In this document: positions 25,033 through 32,613 of the stretch, in pieces | Layout: each line of letters begins with the position of its first letter | Position numbering within the stretch: the first letter of the stretch is position 1 | Origin: Alphaproteobacteria bacterium | GTDB taxonomy: Bacteria; Pseudomonadota; Alphaproteobacteria; Caulobacterales; Aquidulcibacteraceae | Length of the DNA stretch: 33,102 nucleotides | Assembly (NCBI GenBank): GCA_018971945.1 | Contig: JAGWZH010000025.1 | Span: 1-33,102, forward strand | Reading direction: 5' to 3' | Notes under the pieces: model-generated | Seen by the model: the letters and a program-made list of their open reading frames with translations, nothing else | What the model was told of the DNA's origin: nothing | Databases searched by the model: none | Program-made: the position numbers and the translations under genes

Positions 25033-27009
25033 ATGAACATCGTCATATTGGGCGGGATCCTGATTACGGTCCTGACGCTCATCCCGGTCCTGGGCCAGTT
25101 GCGCCAGCATCCGAAGGGCCTTGTGGTCTTGTTTTTCGCTGAGATGTGGGAGCGGTTTTCCTATTACGGAATGCGAGGCATTCTGATTTTCTATTTGACG
25201 CAGCACTTCCTTTATTCAGACGGCTTCGCCAACGGGATGTACGGGGCCTATACCTCCCTCGTTTACCTTTTGCCGCTGATTGGCGGCTTTATCGCCGATA
25301 AATACCTGGGGACACGCAAAGCGATCGCTTTTGGCGCTTTGCTCTTGGTCGGCGGCCACCTCCTGATGGCGGTGGAGCAGGAGCCTGCTCGCCAGACCCT
25401 GACCTATCAGGGCCAAACCTATGAATTTGCGTCCGAAGGCCGGATGGAGCGCCGCGAAGTTGACCTGATCGTGGGCGGTGAGCGCTATGCTTTTGAGGGG
25501 GCGACGCAAACCAACGCCGCGGGCGAAGAGGTCAATGGTCTGGCGATCAGCGGCCTCCCCGCCGATGCAGGCCTTCCTGCCTTCCTCCCCGAAGGCGCCT
25601 ATAAACTGGGCGTTGAGGGCCGCCAGCCGCTCTTTGAAGGCGTGATGCTTTTTGCACTTGCCCTGATTGCTGCTGGCGTCGGCTTCCTGAAGCCCAATAT
25701 CTCAACCATCGTCGGCCAGCTTTACCCGGGCGACGACCCCCGTCGGGACTCCGGCTTCACCCTCTATTATTACGGCATTAATCTGGGGGCGTTCTGGGCG
25801 TCGATTCTCTGCGCTTGGCTTGGGCTTGAGATCGGCTGGTGGGCGGGCTTCGGCCTCGCCGGCATCGGCATGGCCCTAGGCTTTATTGTCTTTGTCCTCG
25901 GCAAGCCGCTCTTGGAAGGCAACGGCGAGCCCCCTGCGCCGGAGCGCCTGAAAGAGAAAGGGCTTTTCGGCCTCAGCAAGGAGAACACGATCTATCTGCT
26001 GGGCGTCTTGGGCGTGATCGCGGTGTTCGGCGTGTTCCAGGCCAATGCGGCCGTTCGCTCCGCCATCGATGGCGCGATCAGCGCCCATCAGGCCGCCAGC
26101 GGGGTGGGGGCGTCTTTGCCGCTGGGATTGGCGCTGGCGGACTTTTTCGTCGTTGTCGGCGTCTTGCTGGTGATCGGGTCGGTTTTGGTGCTGGGCTATA
26201 TTTTCCGGTTCATGTCCGCCCGCTGCGCCAAACAGGAAAGCGACCGACTTCTTCTGGCTCTGATCCTGATCGCCGCCTCGGTGGTCTTCTGGACACTGTT
26301 TGAGCAGGCGGGAACCTCTTTGAACCAGTTCGCCGAACGGTCCACAGACCTGACCGTGATGGCGCAGCCTTTGCAGCTGGGGCCGTTCTTTATCGGGACG
26401 CCAGAGCAGCTGGCCGTGGCCGGCTTCCCCGCCGGCCAATCGCCTATTTTCATCGACGCCGGCTTCGCCGCGGGGCAAGCCCAAAGCTTCAATTCGGGCT
26501 TCATCTTGATCTTCGCCCCGCTTTTCGCAGGCCTTTGGGCTTGGTTGGAAAGGCGCAAGCTGGATCCCAACGACCCGATGAAGTTCGCTCTTGCCTTGAT
26601 TCAGGTGGGGGCGGGGTTCCTGGTTTTGGTGGTCGGAGCCACGATGGCGGGTTCTGACTACAAAGTCCCGCTGATGTTTTTGGCCTTGGCCTATCTGCTC
26701 CACACCACGGGCGAATTGTTCCTGAGCCCTGTGGGCCTGTCCATGGTGACCAAGCTCTCGCCGTCGGCGGTGGTTTCAACCATGATGGCCGTCTGGTTTC
26801 TGTCCTCTGCCTGGGCGCAGTGGATCGGCGCGATCATCGCCGCTCAGACGGGAGCAGAGACCATTGGCGGCAGGGTTCTCAATCCCGCGCAGGCCCTGGC
26901 CACCTATGTGGAGGTGTTCCAGTCCATCGGCCTATTCGCCATCGGCGTCGGCGTAGCGCTTGCGGTCTTAAGTCCTTTTCTGCACAGGCTTTCCCACGGG
27001 TCTCGCTGA
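25033..27009 (+). CDS. POT/PTR-family proton-coupled peptide transporter with periplasmic insert
   Basis: Encodes 658 residues and should import di-/tripeptides with protons. The ExxERFxYY proton motif is clear at 37-45 (EMWERFSYY), and the PTR2 signature reads LYYYGINLGAF near 245. Two features are unusual. First, an extra hydrophobic helix (residues 2-21, IVILGGILITVLTLIPVLG) precedes canonical helix 1. Second, a hydrophilic, beta-rich insert lies between helices 3 and 4 (about 116-199, TLTYQGQTYEF to EGAYKLGVEG), on the periplasmic side by the usual POT topology. Later helices and KLSPSAVVSTMMAVWFLSS are normal. The gene is alone, divergent from the outer-membrane barrel, which could supply peptides to the periplasm. 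Confidence 0.92.
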   Translation: MNIVILGGILITVLTLIPVLGQLRQHPKGLVVLFFAEMWERFSYYGMRGILIFYLTQHFLYSDGFANGMYGAYTSLVYLLPLIGGFIADKYLGTRKAIAFGALLLVGGHLLMAVEQEPARQTLTYQGQTYEFASEGRMERREVDLIVGGERYAFEGATQTNAAGEEVNGLAISGLPADAGLPAFLPEGAYKLGVEGRQPLFEGVMLFALALIAAGVGFLKPNISTIVGQLYPGDDPRRDSGFTLYYYGINLGAFWASILCAWLGLEIGWWAGFGLAGIGMALGFIVFVLGKPLLEGNGEPPAPERLKEKGLFGLSKENTIYLLGVLGVIAVFGVFQANAAVRSAIDGAISAHQAASGVGASLPLGLALADFFVVVGVLLVIGSVLVLGYIFRFMSARCAKQESDRLLLALILIAASVVFWTLFEQAGTSLNQFAERSTDLTVMAQPLQLGPFFIGTPEQLAVAGFPAGQSPIFIDAGFAAGQAQSFNSGFILIFAPLFAGLWAWLERRKLDPNDPMKFALALIQVGAGFLVLVVGATMAGSDYKVPLMFLALAYLLHTTGELFLSPVGLSMVTKLSPSAVVSTMMAVWFLSSAWAQWIGAIIAAQTGAETIGGRVLNPAQALATYVEVFQSIGLFAIGVGVALAVLSPFLHRLSHGSR

Positions 27010-27408
27010 CCCGGGGCGGCGCCCTCAAGAGGGTCTTCTGGGGCTCTTTGACGCTCTCTTGTAAGGTGAGCCGCACCCTTGTGACGGGACTTGCGGAAAA
27101 GCCTGCAAACGAGGGGTGTGGGCGGTGGCTTTCCCATCTTTGGGGCCCGACAAGGAAGACGCGCCGCTCGACGTCCGGGACATCGTGGTCTTATGATGAG
27201 GTCCTGGCGTCGGGGGGCGGCAAGAACGGGCGGTGGCGAAAGCCGGGGCCTCATGGACATGGTGTGCAGTGACCGCCTCTGGCGCGCGAGCGGGTTTCGG
27301 CCTGCCTGTGGCGCCATGAAGCCTCGATTGCGCATGGTGTGGCCTTGATCCGACCCTACATGATGGATGGGTTGCGGTGTCGCGACCGCATCGGCGAAGG
27401 AGTGATTG
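27010..27408. other. 399-bp region between the peptide transporter and the VirD4-like gene
   Basis: No convincing gene on either strand. A short frame beginning with GTG at 27125 (VAFPSLGPDKEDAPLDVRD) stops after 23 codons. A longer one (27091-27348) is arginine-rich and not protein-like. A good ribosome site (AAGGAG, 27397-27402) lies at the right end. I see no clear terminator for the transporter gene. Confidence 0.4.
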
Positions 27409-28842
27409 ATGCCGCGGAAGACCTCTCCCCTTCGGCCCCCCGCAAAGCCTGCGGCGGCCCCCGTGGCGGGATTGGAGCTGCTTCTGGGCTGGCGCGATGG
27501 GGAAGAGCCAAAGGCCCCCATGGGGTTTTCTTCGGCGTCCCAAACCCGGAGCGCGGCGCCCAAGCCCGCCCCCCGCGAGCCTTTGCTGTATGGCGAGGAC
27601 CGCCATTTGGTGACCATCGCCCCGACGGGCGCGGGCAAAGGCAGGGGGGTGATCATTCCAAACCTTTTGCGCTTTGAGGGCTCGGTCATCGTCATCGACC
27701 CCAAGGGCGAGACCTGGCACGTCACCCACCGTCGTCGGATGGAGATGGGTCAGGAGGTGCGGCTGCTCGATCCTTTTGGCGCCGTTTCCAGACGCACCGA
27801 CAGCTTGAACCCGTTTGACCTTTTCGACCGGCCTGGGGCGCTTTTGGACGCCGACGCCGAGATGTTGGCTTCCCTTCTCGCGGGGGATCAGGGTTTCCAT
27901 AAGGAGCCCTTTTGGGACAATTGGGGTCGGTCCTTAATGTCGGGGGTTGTTGCTGCGGTCGCCCAAACCGCTCCGCCTGAGCAACGGCATTTCGGCCGCG
28001 TCCGCGAAATTCTGATGAGCGACGACGCGGTCTATAACCTGGCGACAATCATTGAAAATCATGACGATCTGAACAGGCTTTCGAAGCAGAATATTTCGAG
28101 TTTCTTGCCTATAACAGAACAGACGAGATCGGGTATTTTATCTACGACCCAGAGTTATTTAAAGGTCGTGAATTCTGACTCAGCATTGCGATCACTGTCG
28201 AAATCAACCATTAGCCTTGAGGCGGTCCGCAAAGGAGATCCGATCACGATTTATATCGTGTTGCCGCCTGACAAGCTCGAAAGTCATGGGGCGTTGCTGC
28301 GTCTTTGGGTCGGAGCCCTCATGCTCACCGTCATGGGCCGCAAGCGCCGGCCCAAGCGCTCAACATTGTTTCTTCTCGACGAGTGCGCGCAATTGGGGGA
28401 GTTCGGCCCCTTGCGGCAGTCGATGACGCTTTTGCGTGGCTATGGTCTGCAGGTATGGCCTTTCTTCCAGGACCTGTCCCAGCTTCAGAGGCTTTATCCG
28501 AACGATTGGCGGACGATCTTCAACAACGCCGGCGTGTTCCAGCTTTTCGGGGTCGCCAATCATTTGATGGCGAAGGAGAGCAGCGATCTGATCGGCGACA
28601 TCGACGCCGACAGTCTCCGGGCCATGCCGGCGGACAAGCAGGTGATCGCGATGAGCGGGACCAAGGCCTTGCACGCGCGCCTGCCAGATTATCTGCAGGA
28701 CGCGGCTTTTCAGGGGATGTGGGATCCAAACCCGATGTTTGACAGCATTGATGAGACGGACGTTCCGGCGAAAACAAAGTCCAAGGCGAGGCGCAAGACC
28801 CAAGCGCGCCGCGGCAAGAAGGCGACGATCCCGGCCCGGTGA
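27409..28842 (+). CDS. VirD4/TraG-like coupling ATPase lacking a membrane anchor
   Basis: Encodes 477 residues. The ATG at 27409 follows AAGGAG by six bases. It carries the type IV coupling protein core: Walker A (APTGAGKGRG, residues 71-80, with the GKG variant normal for TraG), VIVIDPKGETW, and Walker B with D324/E325 (LFLLDECAQLG). Later come FGPLRQSMTLLRGYGLQVW and MSGTKALHARLPDYL. Full VirD4/TraG proteins have one or more N-terminal TM helices. Here the first 58 residues are Pro/Ala-rich and hydrophilic, so the protein looks soluble. No relaxase, virB or mobilisation gene is nearby. The C-terminus is very basic (KTKSKARRKTQARRGKK). A 120-bp stretch (residues about 225-264) is only 42% GC. 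A role in moving DNA or protein is inferred from the family. Confidence 0.85.
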   Translation: MPRKTSPLRPPAKPAAAPVAGLELLLGWRDGEEPKAPMGFSSASQTRSAAPKPAPREPLLYGEDRHLVTIAPTGAGKGRGVIIPNLLRFEGSVIVIDPKGETWHVTHRRRMEMGQEVRLLDPFGAVSRRTDSLNPFDLFDRPGALLDADAEMLASLLAGDQGFHKEPFWDNWGRSLMSGVVAAVAQTAPPEQRHFGRVREILMSDDAVYNLATIIENHDDLNRLSKQNISSFLPITEQTRSGILSTTQSYLKVVNSDSALRSLSKSTISLEAVRKGDPITIYIVLPPDKLESHGALLRLWVGALMLTVMGRKRRPKRSTLFLLDECAQLGEFGPLRQSMTLLRGYGLQVWPFFQDLSQLQRLYPNDWRTIFNNAGVFQLFGVANHLMAKESSDLIGDIDADSLRAMPADKQVIAMSGTKALHARLPDYLQDAAFQGMWDPNPMFDSIDETDVPAKTKSKARRKTQARRGKKATIPAR

Positions 28843-28950
28843 GGGCGAGGCCCCGGCGGCTCGCTGCATGAACGGAAGTGGGATTCTGGAGAGGACAAGG
28901 TCATTGGCGAGGGGAGGCGGAAGGCCGCGCGCTGCGGGCTGGCCCAAGCG

Positions 28951-29035
28951 CCCAGAGAGCGCGCCCAGAGAGCGCGCCCAGAAGAGAGCGCGCCCAGAAG
29001 AGAGCGCGCCCACAGAGCGGGGCCCACAGAGCGGG
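28951..29035 (+). repeat. Tandem repeat array 1, units of 13-16 bp
   Basis: Six consecutive units all start with CCCA: two of CCCAGAGAGCGCG (28951-28976), two of CCCAGAAGAGAGCGCG (28977-29008), then CCCACAGAGCGGGG and CCCACAGAGCGGG. Units come in pairs that differ from the next pair, as if duplicated stepwise. No spacers separate them. Confidence 0.92.
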
Positions 29036-29051
29036 CCCAGGGTGCGGATCC

Positions 29052-29126
29052 AGAGGGTTTGGCCAGAGGGTTTGGCCAGAGGGTTTGGCCAGAGGGTTTG
29101 GCCAGAGGGTTTGGCCAGAGGGTGGC
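29052..29126 (+). repeat. Tandem repeat array 2, 13-bp unit, five exact copies
   Basis: AGAGGGTTTGGCC is repeated exactly five times (29052-29116) with a degenerate sixth copy (AGAGGGTGGC). Perfect identity suggests recent expansion or active copy-number change. A 13-bp unit would shift frame with each copy, so the array is unlikely to be coding. Confidence 0.95.
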
Positions 29127-29153
29127 CCCCAGAGCGCGCCTGATTTGACGCAT

Positions 29154-29172
29154 CCAAAGGGCGGCCCTTTGG
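29154..29172. repeat. Palindrome CCAAAGGGC-G-GCCCTTTGG
   Basis: Nine-base arms are separated by a single base, about 27 bp right of the minisatellite. As RNA it would need a larger loop. There is no T-tract. It may be a protein-binding site or part of the end of the minus-strand transcript from the YdcH-like gene. Confidence 0.6.
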
Positions 29173-29278
29173 CGTGTTGGGGGCTTGGGGGCTCCGCCGA
29201 GCGTCTGAACGCGTCCACATGCGTGATCGTGCGCGTAGTCAGGTCGCGTGGCTTCGGCCGGAGAAGGCGGAAACCGGC

Positions 29279-29527
29279 CTAGCCCTGCTCCGCCTTGGCC
29301 AGCATCGCAGCGATCTCGTCAAGAACCGAGAGTCGTTGCTTCTCCAGGGCCTCCAGCGCCGCGTCCTCGGCGGGCCGAATATCTTTTTGTATCTGTTGGA
29401 TTTCCTTCCATAAATGGTGGTTTTTTTCCAACAAGTTTGCGAAATGGGCGCTTTCGCCGGCCACGCGACGGATCAGGTCGGCTTTGCCAGGAAACTCTTC
29501 TGCGAGGTCATGGGATAAAGCGGTCAT
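29279..29527 (-). CDS. YdcH/DUF465-family small protein
   Basis: An 82-residue, highly charged helical protein. It has the DUF465 pattern: HDLAEEFPGKADLIRRV, then SAHFANLLEKNHHLWKEIQQ, and a second helix EALEKQRLSVLDEIAAMLAK. These are typically short cytoplasmic coiled-coil hairpins. No biochemical role is well established. Part of the gene is locally AT-rich (a poly-T run around 29423-29430), unlike its neighbours. It is upstream of the repeat region, reading toward it, and 86 bases downstream of tldD on the same strand. Confidence 0.8.
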   Translation of the reverse strand: MTALSHDLAEEFPGKADLIRRVAGESAHFANLLEKNHHLWKEIQQIQKDIRPAEDAALEALEKQRLSVLDEIAAMLAKAEQG

Positions 29528-29613
29528 CGAGTTCCTCGTTGAGTATGACGCTCAGGAAATGGCTTGCGCCGAAGGCGTCTGCGAACGGGTCGAAAGCCGC
29601 AGGCTGATCAGCC

Positions 29614-31035
29614 TCACCCGGCGCCGCCCACGGTCAATCCTTTGATATAGAGCGTCGGCTGACCCACTCCGACGGGCACGCTTTGCCCCGCTTTGCCGCA
29701 GGTTCCGACCCCGTCGTCCAGCTTGGAATCGTCGCCGACCATGGTGATCCGGGTGAGCGCTGAGGGGCCGTCTCCAATGAGGGTGGCGTTTTTCACGGGC
29801 GCTTTGATCTTGCCCTTTTCCACCAGGTAGGCCTCGGTGCACTGGAACACGAACTTGCCGCTTGTGATGTCGACCTGACCGCCGCCGAAATTGACAGCGT
29901 AGAGCCCTTTTTTGAGGCTCGCGATGATCTCTTCGGGGTTTTTGTCTCCACTAAGCATGGAGGTGTTGGTCATGCGCGGCATGGGCTGATGGGCGTAGCT
30001 TTCGCGCCTTCCATTGCCGGTGGCCTTCACGCCCATGAGGCGGGCGTTCATTCGGTCCTGCAGATAGGCTTTCAGGATGCCGTCTTCGATGAGGACCGTC
30101 CGGCCCGTCGGGGTGCCCTCGTCGTCGATGGTCAGGGATCCGCGGCGGTGCATGAGGGTGCCGTCGTCGACGACGGTGACGCCGGGGGCGGCGACTCTCT
30201 GGCCGATCATTCCGGCGAAGGCAGAGCTTCCCTTGCGATTGAAATCGCCTTCCAGCCCATGCCCGACCGCTTCGTGTAACAAAACGCCGGGCCAGCCGGG
30301 GCCCAAAACCACGTCCATCTCGCCAGACGGCGCGGGGATGGCGTCGAGGTTCACAAGCGCGACGCGCAGGGCCTCGTTGGCGAGCGCCTTCCATTGTTTC
30401 GGAGCGATGAAGGCCGCATAGGCGCGCCGTCCGCCAGCGCCGGCCGAGCCGGTTTCCCGTCGTCCGTCGCGCTCCACGGTGACGCTCACATTGATCCGCA
30501 CCAGAGGCCTCGCGTCGTCATAGCGGGCGCCGTCCGGGCGAAGGATCGCCACCTCCCGCCGGCTGCTGGCCAGCGACACGCTGACTTGCGCCACGCGGGG
30601 GTCTTTGGCGCGGACATAGGCGTCGATCTCAGCGAGAAGCGCGGTTTTATCGGTGAAAGCCGGCGCGCTGAGAGGGTCAAGATCGGCGTAGCGGTGACGA
30701 TTGGTCCGCCGCGGCGCGACCGCCAGGGTCCCAGCGTGGCCCCTTTTGGCGGCGCTGGCCGCGTCTGCGGCCCGATCGATCGCGCCGTCGTCGAGCAGGG
30801 AAGCATGGGCGTAACCAGTGGTTTCCCCGCACACGACCCGCATGCCGAAGCCCTGCGTCGCGTCGTAGCTGGCCGATTTGAGCCGTCCATCGTCCCAGAG
30901 AAAGCTTTCTGAGGCGCTGTTCTCCACGAACACTTCGCCGTCCTCGGCGCCCCGCGTGGCTTCCGCCAAACGCTTGTGCGCCTTGGTCCAATTGAAGTCC
31001 ATGGCGGCCATTGCTCCGCCCGCGCCGTCGGCCAT
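29614..31035 (-). CDS. tldD: TldD zinc metalloprotease
   Basis: Encodes 473 residues. TldD pairs with TldE/PmbA to form a hollow protease that cleaves unfolded peptides, and is known for microcin B17 and CcdA processing. The zinc motif HEAVGH is at residues 254-259, followed by LEGDFNRKGSSAFAG. The third ligand region (GTCGKAGQSVPVGVGQP) is intact near the C-terminus. The start at 31035 is chosen; internal ATGs at 31011 and 31002 are possible and might suit the family better, since residues 1-11 are extra. The tldE partner is not in the window. In alphaproteobacteria tldD commonly lies next to the cox operon, as here, though two TPR genes intervene. Confidence 0.94.
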   Translation of the reverse strand: MADGAGGAMAAMDFNWTKAHKRLAEATRGAEDGEVFVENSASESFLWDDGRLKSASYDATQGFGMRVVCGETTGYAHASLLDDGAIDRAADAASAAKRGHAGTLAVAPRRTNRHRYADLDPLSAPAFTDKTALLAEIDAYVRAKDPRVAQVSVSLASSRREVAILRPDGARYDDARPLVRINVSVTVERDGRRETGSAGAGGRRAYAAFIAPKQWKALANEALRVALVNLDAIPAPSGEMDVVLGPGWPGVLLHEAVGHGLEGDFNRKGSSAFAGMIGQRVAAPGVTVVDDGTLMHRRGSLTIDDEGTPTGRTVLIEDGILKAYLQDRMNARLMGVKATGNGRRESYAHQPMPRMTNTSMLSGDKNPEEIIASLKKGLYAVNFGGGQVDITSGKFVFQCTEAYLVEKGKIKAPVKNATLIGDGPSALTRITMVGDDSKLDDGVGTCGKAGQSVPVGVGQPTLYIKGLTVGGAG

Positions 31036-31147
31036 GAAAGGGGTCCCTTTTCGCTCTCTTCGTGGTCAGTATGGGGAAGCAAGCGCGCTTCGGAAAGGGG
31101 CCGGTTTCCTCATGGCGTGCGCGCGCCGCGACCCGCTGCGATCTGTC

Positions 31148-31711
31148 TCACGGGGTCCTTACCGTGAAGCGCGCCAGCTCGGCTTGGGGAAGCGGCCAAT
31201 CCGGGGCCAGTGCGGCGGCGCGGGCATAGTCGCGATAAGCGGCTGGGAGATTGTCCAGGGCCTCGTGGGCGATCCCCCGGTTGAAATAGGCCTCGTGCGG
31301 GTCTGCTGCATTGAGGGCGAGTCCCTGGTCGATGGCGGCGAGCGCCTCTTCAAACCGGCCGAGCAGGATGAGCGCCGCGCCGCGATTGACATGGGCTTCG
31401 CCTCTTTCGGGACGCAACGCCAGGGCGGCGTCGAGGTCTGCAAGCGCCATAGCGCCTTCGCGCCGCTGCAGGCGCAGCACGGCCCGGTTGGTGAGGGTCG
31501 CGGCCCGGTCCGCCTCCGACAAGAAGCCCCCCAGCGCGGCTGTGCATTCCTGCAACGGGACAAGCCCCGACGCCCCGTCGCGCGCGGAGACATAGCAACG
31601 CTCGGCGGGACCTGGCCCAATCGTGGTGGTTGCGGTCTGCGCGCGCGCATTGCCGATCAAAACCGCCAGCAGCGCTGCGGCCGTGCATGCAGCCCATCCC
31701 AGAACCCTCAT
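31148..31711 (-). CDS. Exported TPR-repeat protein, second of a pair
   Basis: A 187-residue protein with a signal peptide (MRVLGWAACTAAALLAVLIG, cleavage near ARAQ) and about three tetratricopeptide repeats: ATLTNRAVLRLQRREGAMAL, GEAHVNRGAALILLGRFEEA and HEAYFNRGIAHEALDNLPAA. Two cysteines lie in the N-terminal part (ERCYV, LQECTAAL). TPR proteins are binding scaffolds. This one is likely periplasmic. Its ATG overlaps the stop of the neighbouring TPR gene by four bases (31708-31711), so the two are translationally coupled. Domain order suggests the two arose by duplication. Partner unknown. Confidence 0.85.
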   Translation of the reverse strand: MRVLGWAACTAAALLAVLIGNARAQTATTTIGPGPAERCYVSARDGASGLVPLQECTAALGGFLSEADRAATLTNRAVLRLQRREGAMALADLDAALALRPERGEAHVNRGAALILLGRFEEALAAIDQGLALNAADPHEAYFNRGIAHEALDNLPAAYRDYARAAALAPDWPLPQAELARFTVRTP

Positions 31712-32433
31712 GGCGCGCTCCGATTGCCGCCGCCGCCATCGTCCGCTTCGGAAGCGTCGGCGAGCGCATCGCGCCGCACCCGTGCGAAGCGTCCCAATTC
31801 CTGGTAGGCGGGGCCCCAGTTGGGTTCGATCGCCAGCGCGGTGCGGTAATCTTCGTAAGCGCCCCGGGCGTCGCCCAGGGCTTCCCGCGCCGCCGCCCGA
31901 TAATAATAGGCGACATAGGGCGCGGACAGCCCCAGGCTCAACGCTTCCGTGATCGCCGCCACTGCAGGGCCCGGTCGTCCGATCATGTGAAGCGCGACCC
32001 CGCGGCTCAGATGCGCGTCGGCGTTGTCCGGGTCCAGAGCGATCGCCGCGTCGTAGGCTGAGAGCGCGGCCTCCCCGTCCCGTCGGCGCAGATGAACGGC
32101 GCCGCGATTGATTTGGGTGGCGATTTGGTTGGCTCGGTTCAGTCGTTCGGTCTCCACCGCCCGGTCGCAGGCCTCGGCGGCTTGATCGTCGACACGCCCC
32201 GCGGCGGCGGCCTCAGCGCAGAGGGCGGCGTTCGGCGCTCCAAGCGATACCCGAGAGCTGTCGGGCCGGTTCCGATCCTCGGGCCGATTTTGCGCAACGG
32301 CTTCCAAAGCAAAGCAAACAATGAGCGCGAAACTTGCCGCCAGGATCGGAAACAGGTAGGAGCCGCCCGCCGTCGACGCCGAGGCGTTTGTCGTCGTCGC
32401 GCTGGGTGGCATGCGGATACCTGCGAGGCTCAT
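31708..32433 (-). CDS. Membrane-anchored or exported TPR-repeat protein, first of a pair
   Basis: A 241-residue protein starting at 32433; the ATG at 32412 has a slightly better upstream sequence and is an alternative. A Ser/Thr/Ala-rich start precedes a hydrophobic helix (YLFPILAASFALIVCFALEA) that is an uncleaved anchor or late signal peptide, ending near AVAQ. Two cysteines (AALCAEAA, AEACDRAV) precede TPR units such as ATQINRGAVHLRRRDGEAAL, ADAHLSRGVALHMIGRPGPA and ALGDARGAYEDYRTALAIEP. The paired Cys plus TPR layout resembles the following gene. It is divergent from coxB across 180 bp. A role with cytochrome oxidase is suggested by location only. Confidence 0.83.
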   Translation of the reverse strand: MSLAGIRMPPSATTTNASASTAGGSYLFPILAASFALIVCFALEAVAQNRPEDRNRPDSSRVSLGAPNAALCAEAAAAGRVDDQAAEACDRAVETERLNRANQIATQINRGAVHLRRRDGEAALSAYDAAIALDPDNADAHLSRGVALHMIGRPGPAVAAITEALSLGLSAPYVAYYYRAAAREALGDARGAYEDYRTALAIEPNWGPAYQELGRFARVRRDALADASEADDGGGGNRSAP

Positions 32434-32613
32434 GGGGTTGGGTTATAAAGCGTGCGGGGCTGCCGCGCATGCGACGCTTGGCCCCGTACCTCCGTCGACT
32501 GCGACAAATCGGCACGAAACCCGTCGCCGTTGGAGTGAAAGAGAGTATATGCCGGTTCGACGAAGCGCGCTACTGCGTGGCGTCGTTAGGTGCACAATGA
32601 AGGAGGCGAGCGC

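Larger units (their letters stand above)
28843..29278. other. 436-bp gene-free region holding the minisatellites
   Basis: Between the VirD4-like gene and ydcH-like gene lie the two tandem arrays and a near-perfect palindrome at 29154-29172. Open frames across it only reflect repeat composition. No gene is supported. Confidence 0.6.

Noticed and set aside
27091-27348. 85-residue ORF before the VirD4-like gene, considered as a missing N-terminal membrane domain
   Set aside because: It is Arg/Gly-rich, lacks hydrophobic helices, and stops before the gene.
28951-29126. CRISPR array
   Set aside because: Units are directly adjacent with no spacers, and no cas genes are present.
28710-29153. Proteins rich in repeats of PSGQTLWPNPLAK type on the minus strand
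   Set aside because: They are translations of the 13-bp minisatellite. A 13-bp unit shifts frame with each copy, so repeat proteins appear in every frame.
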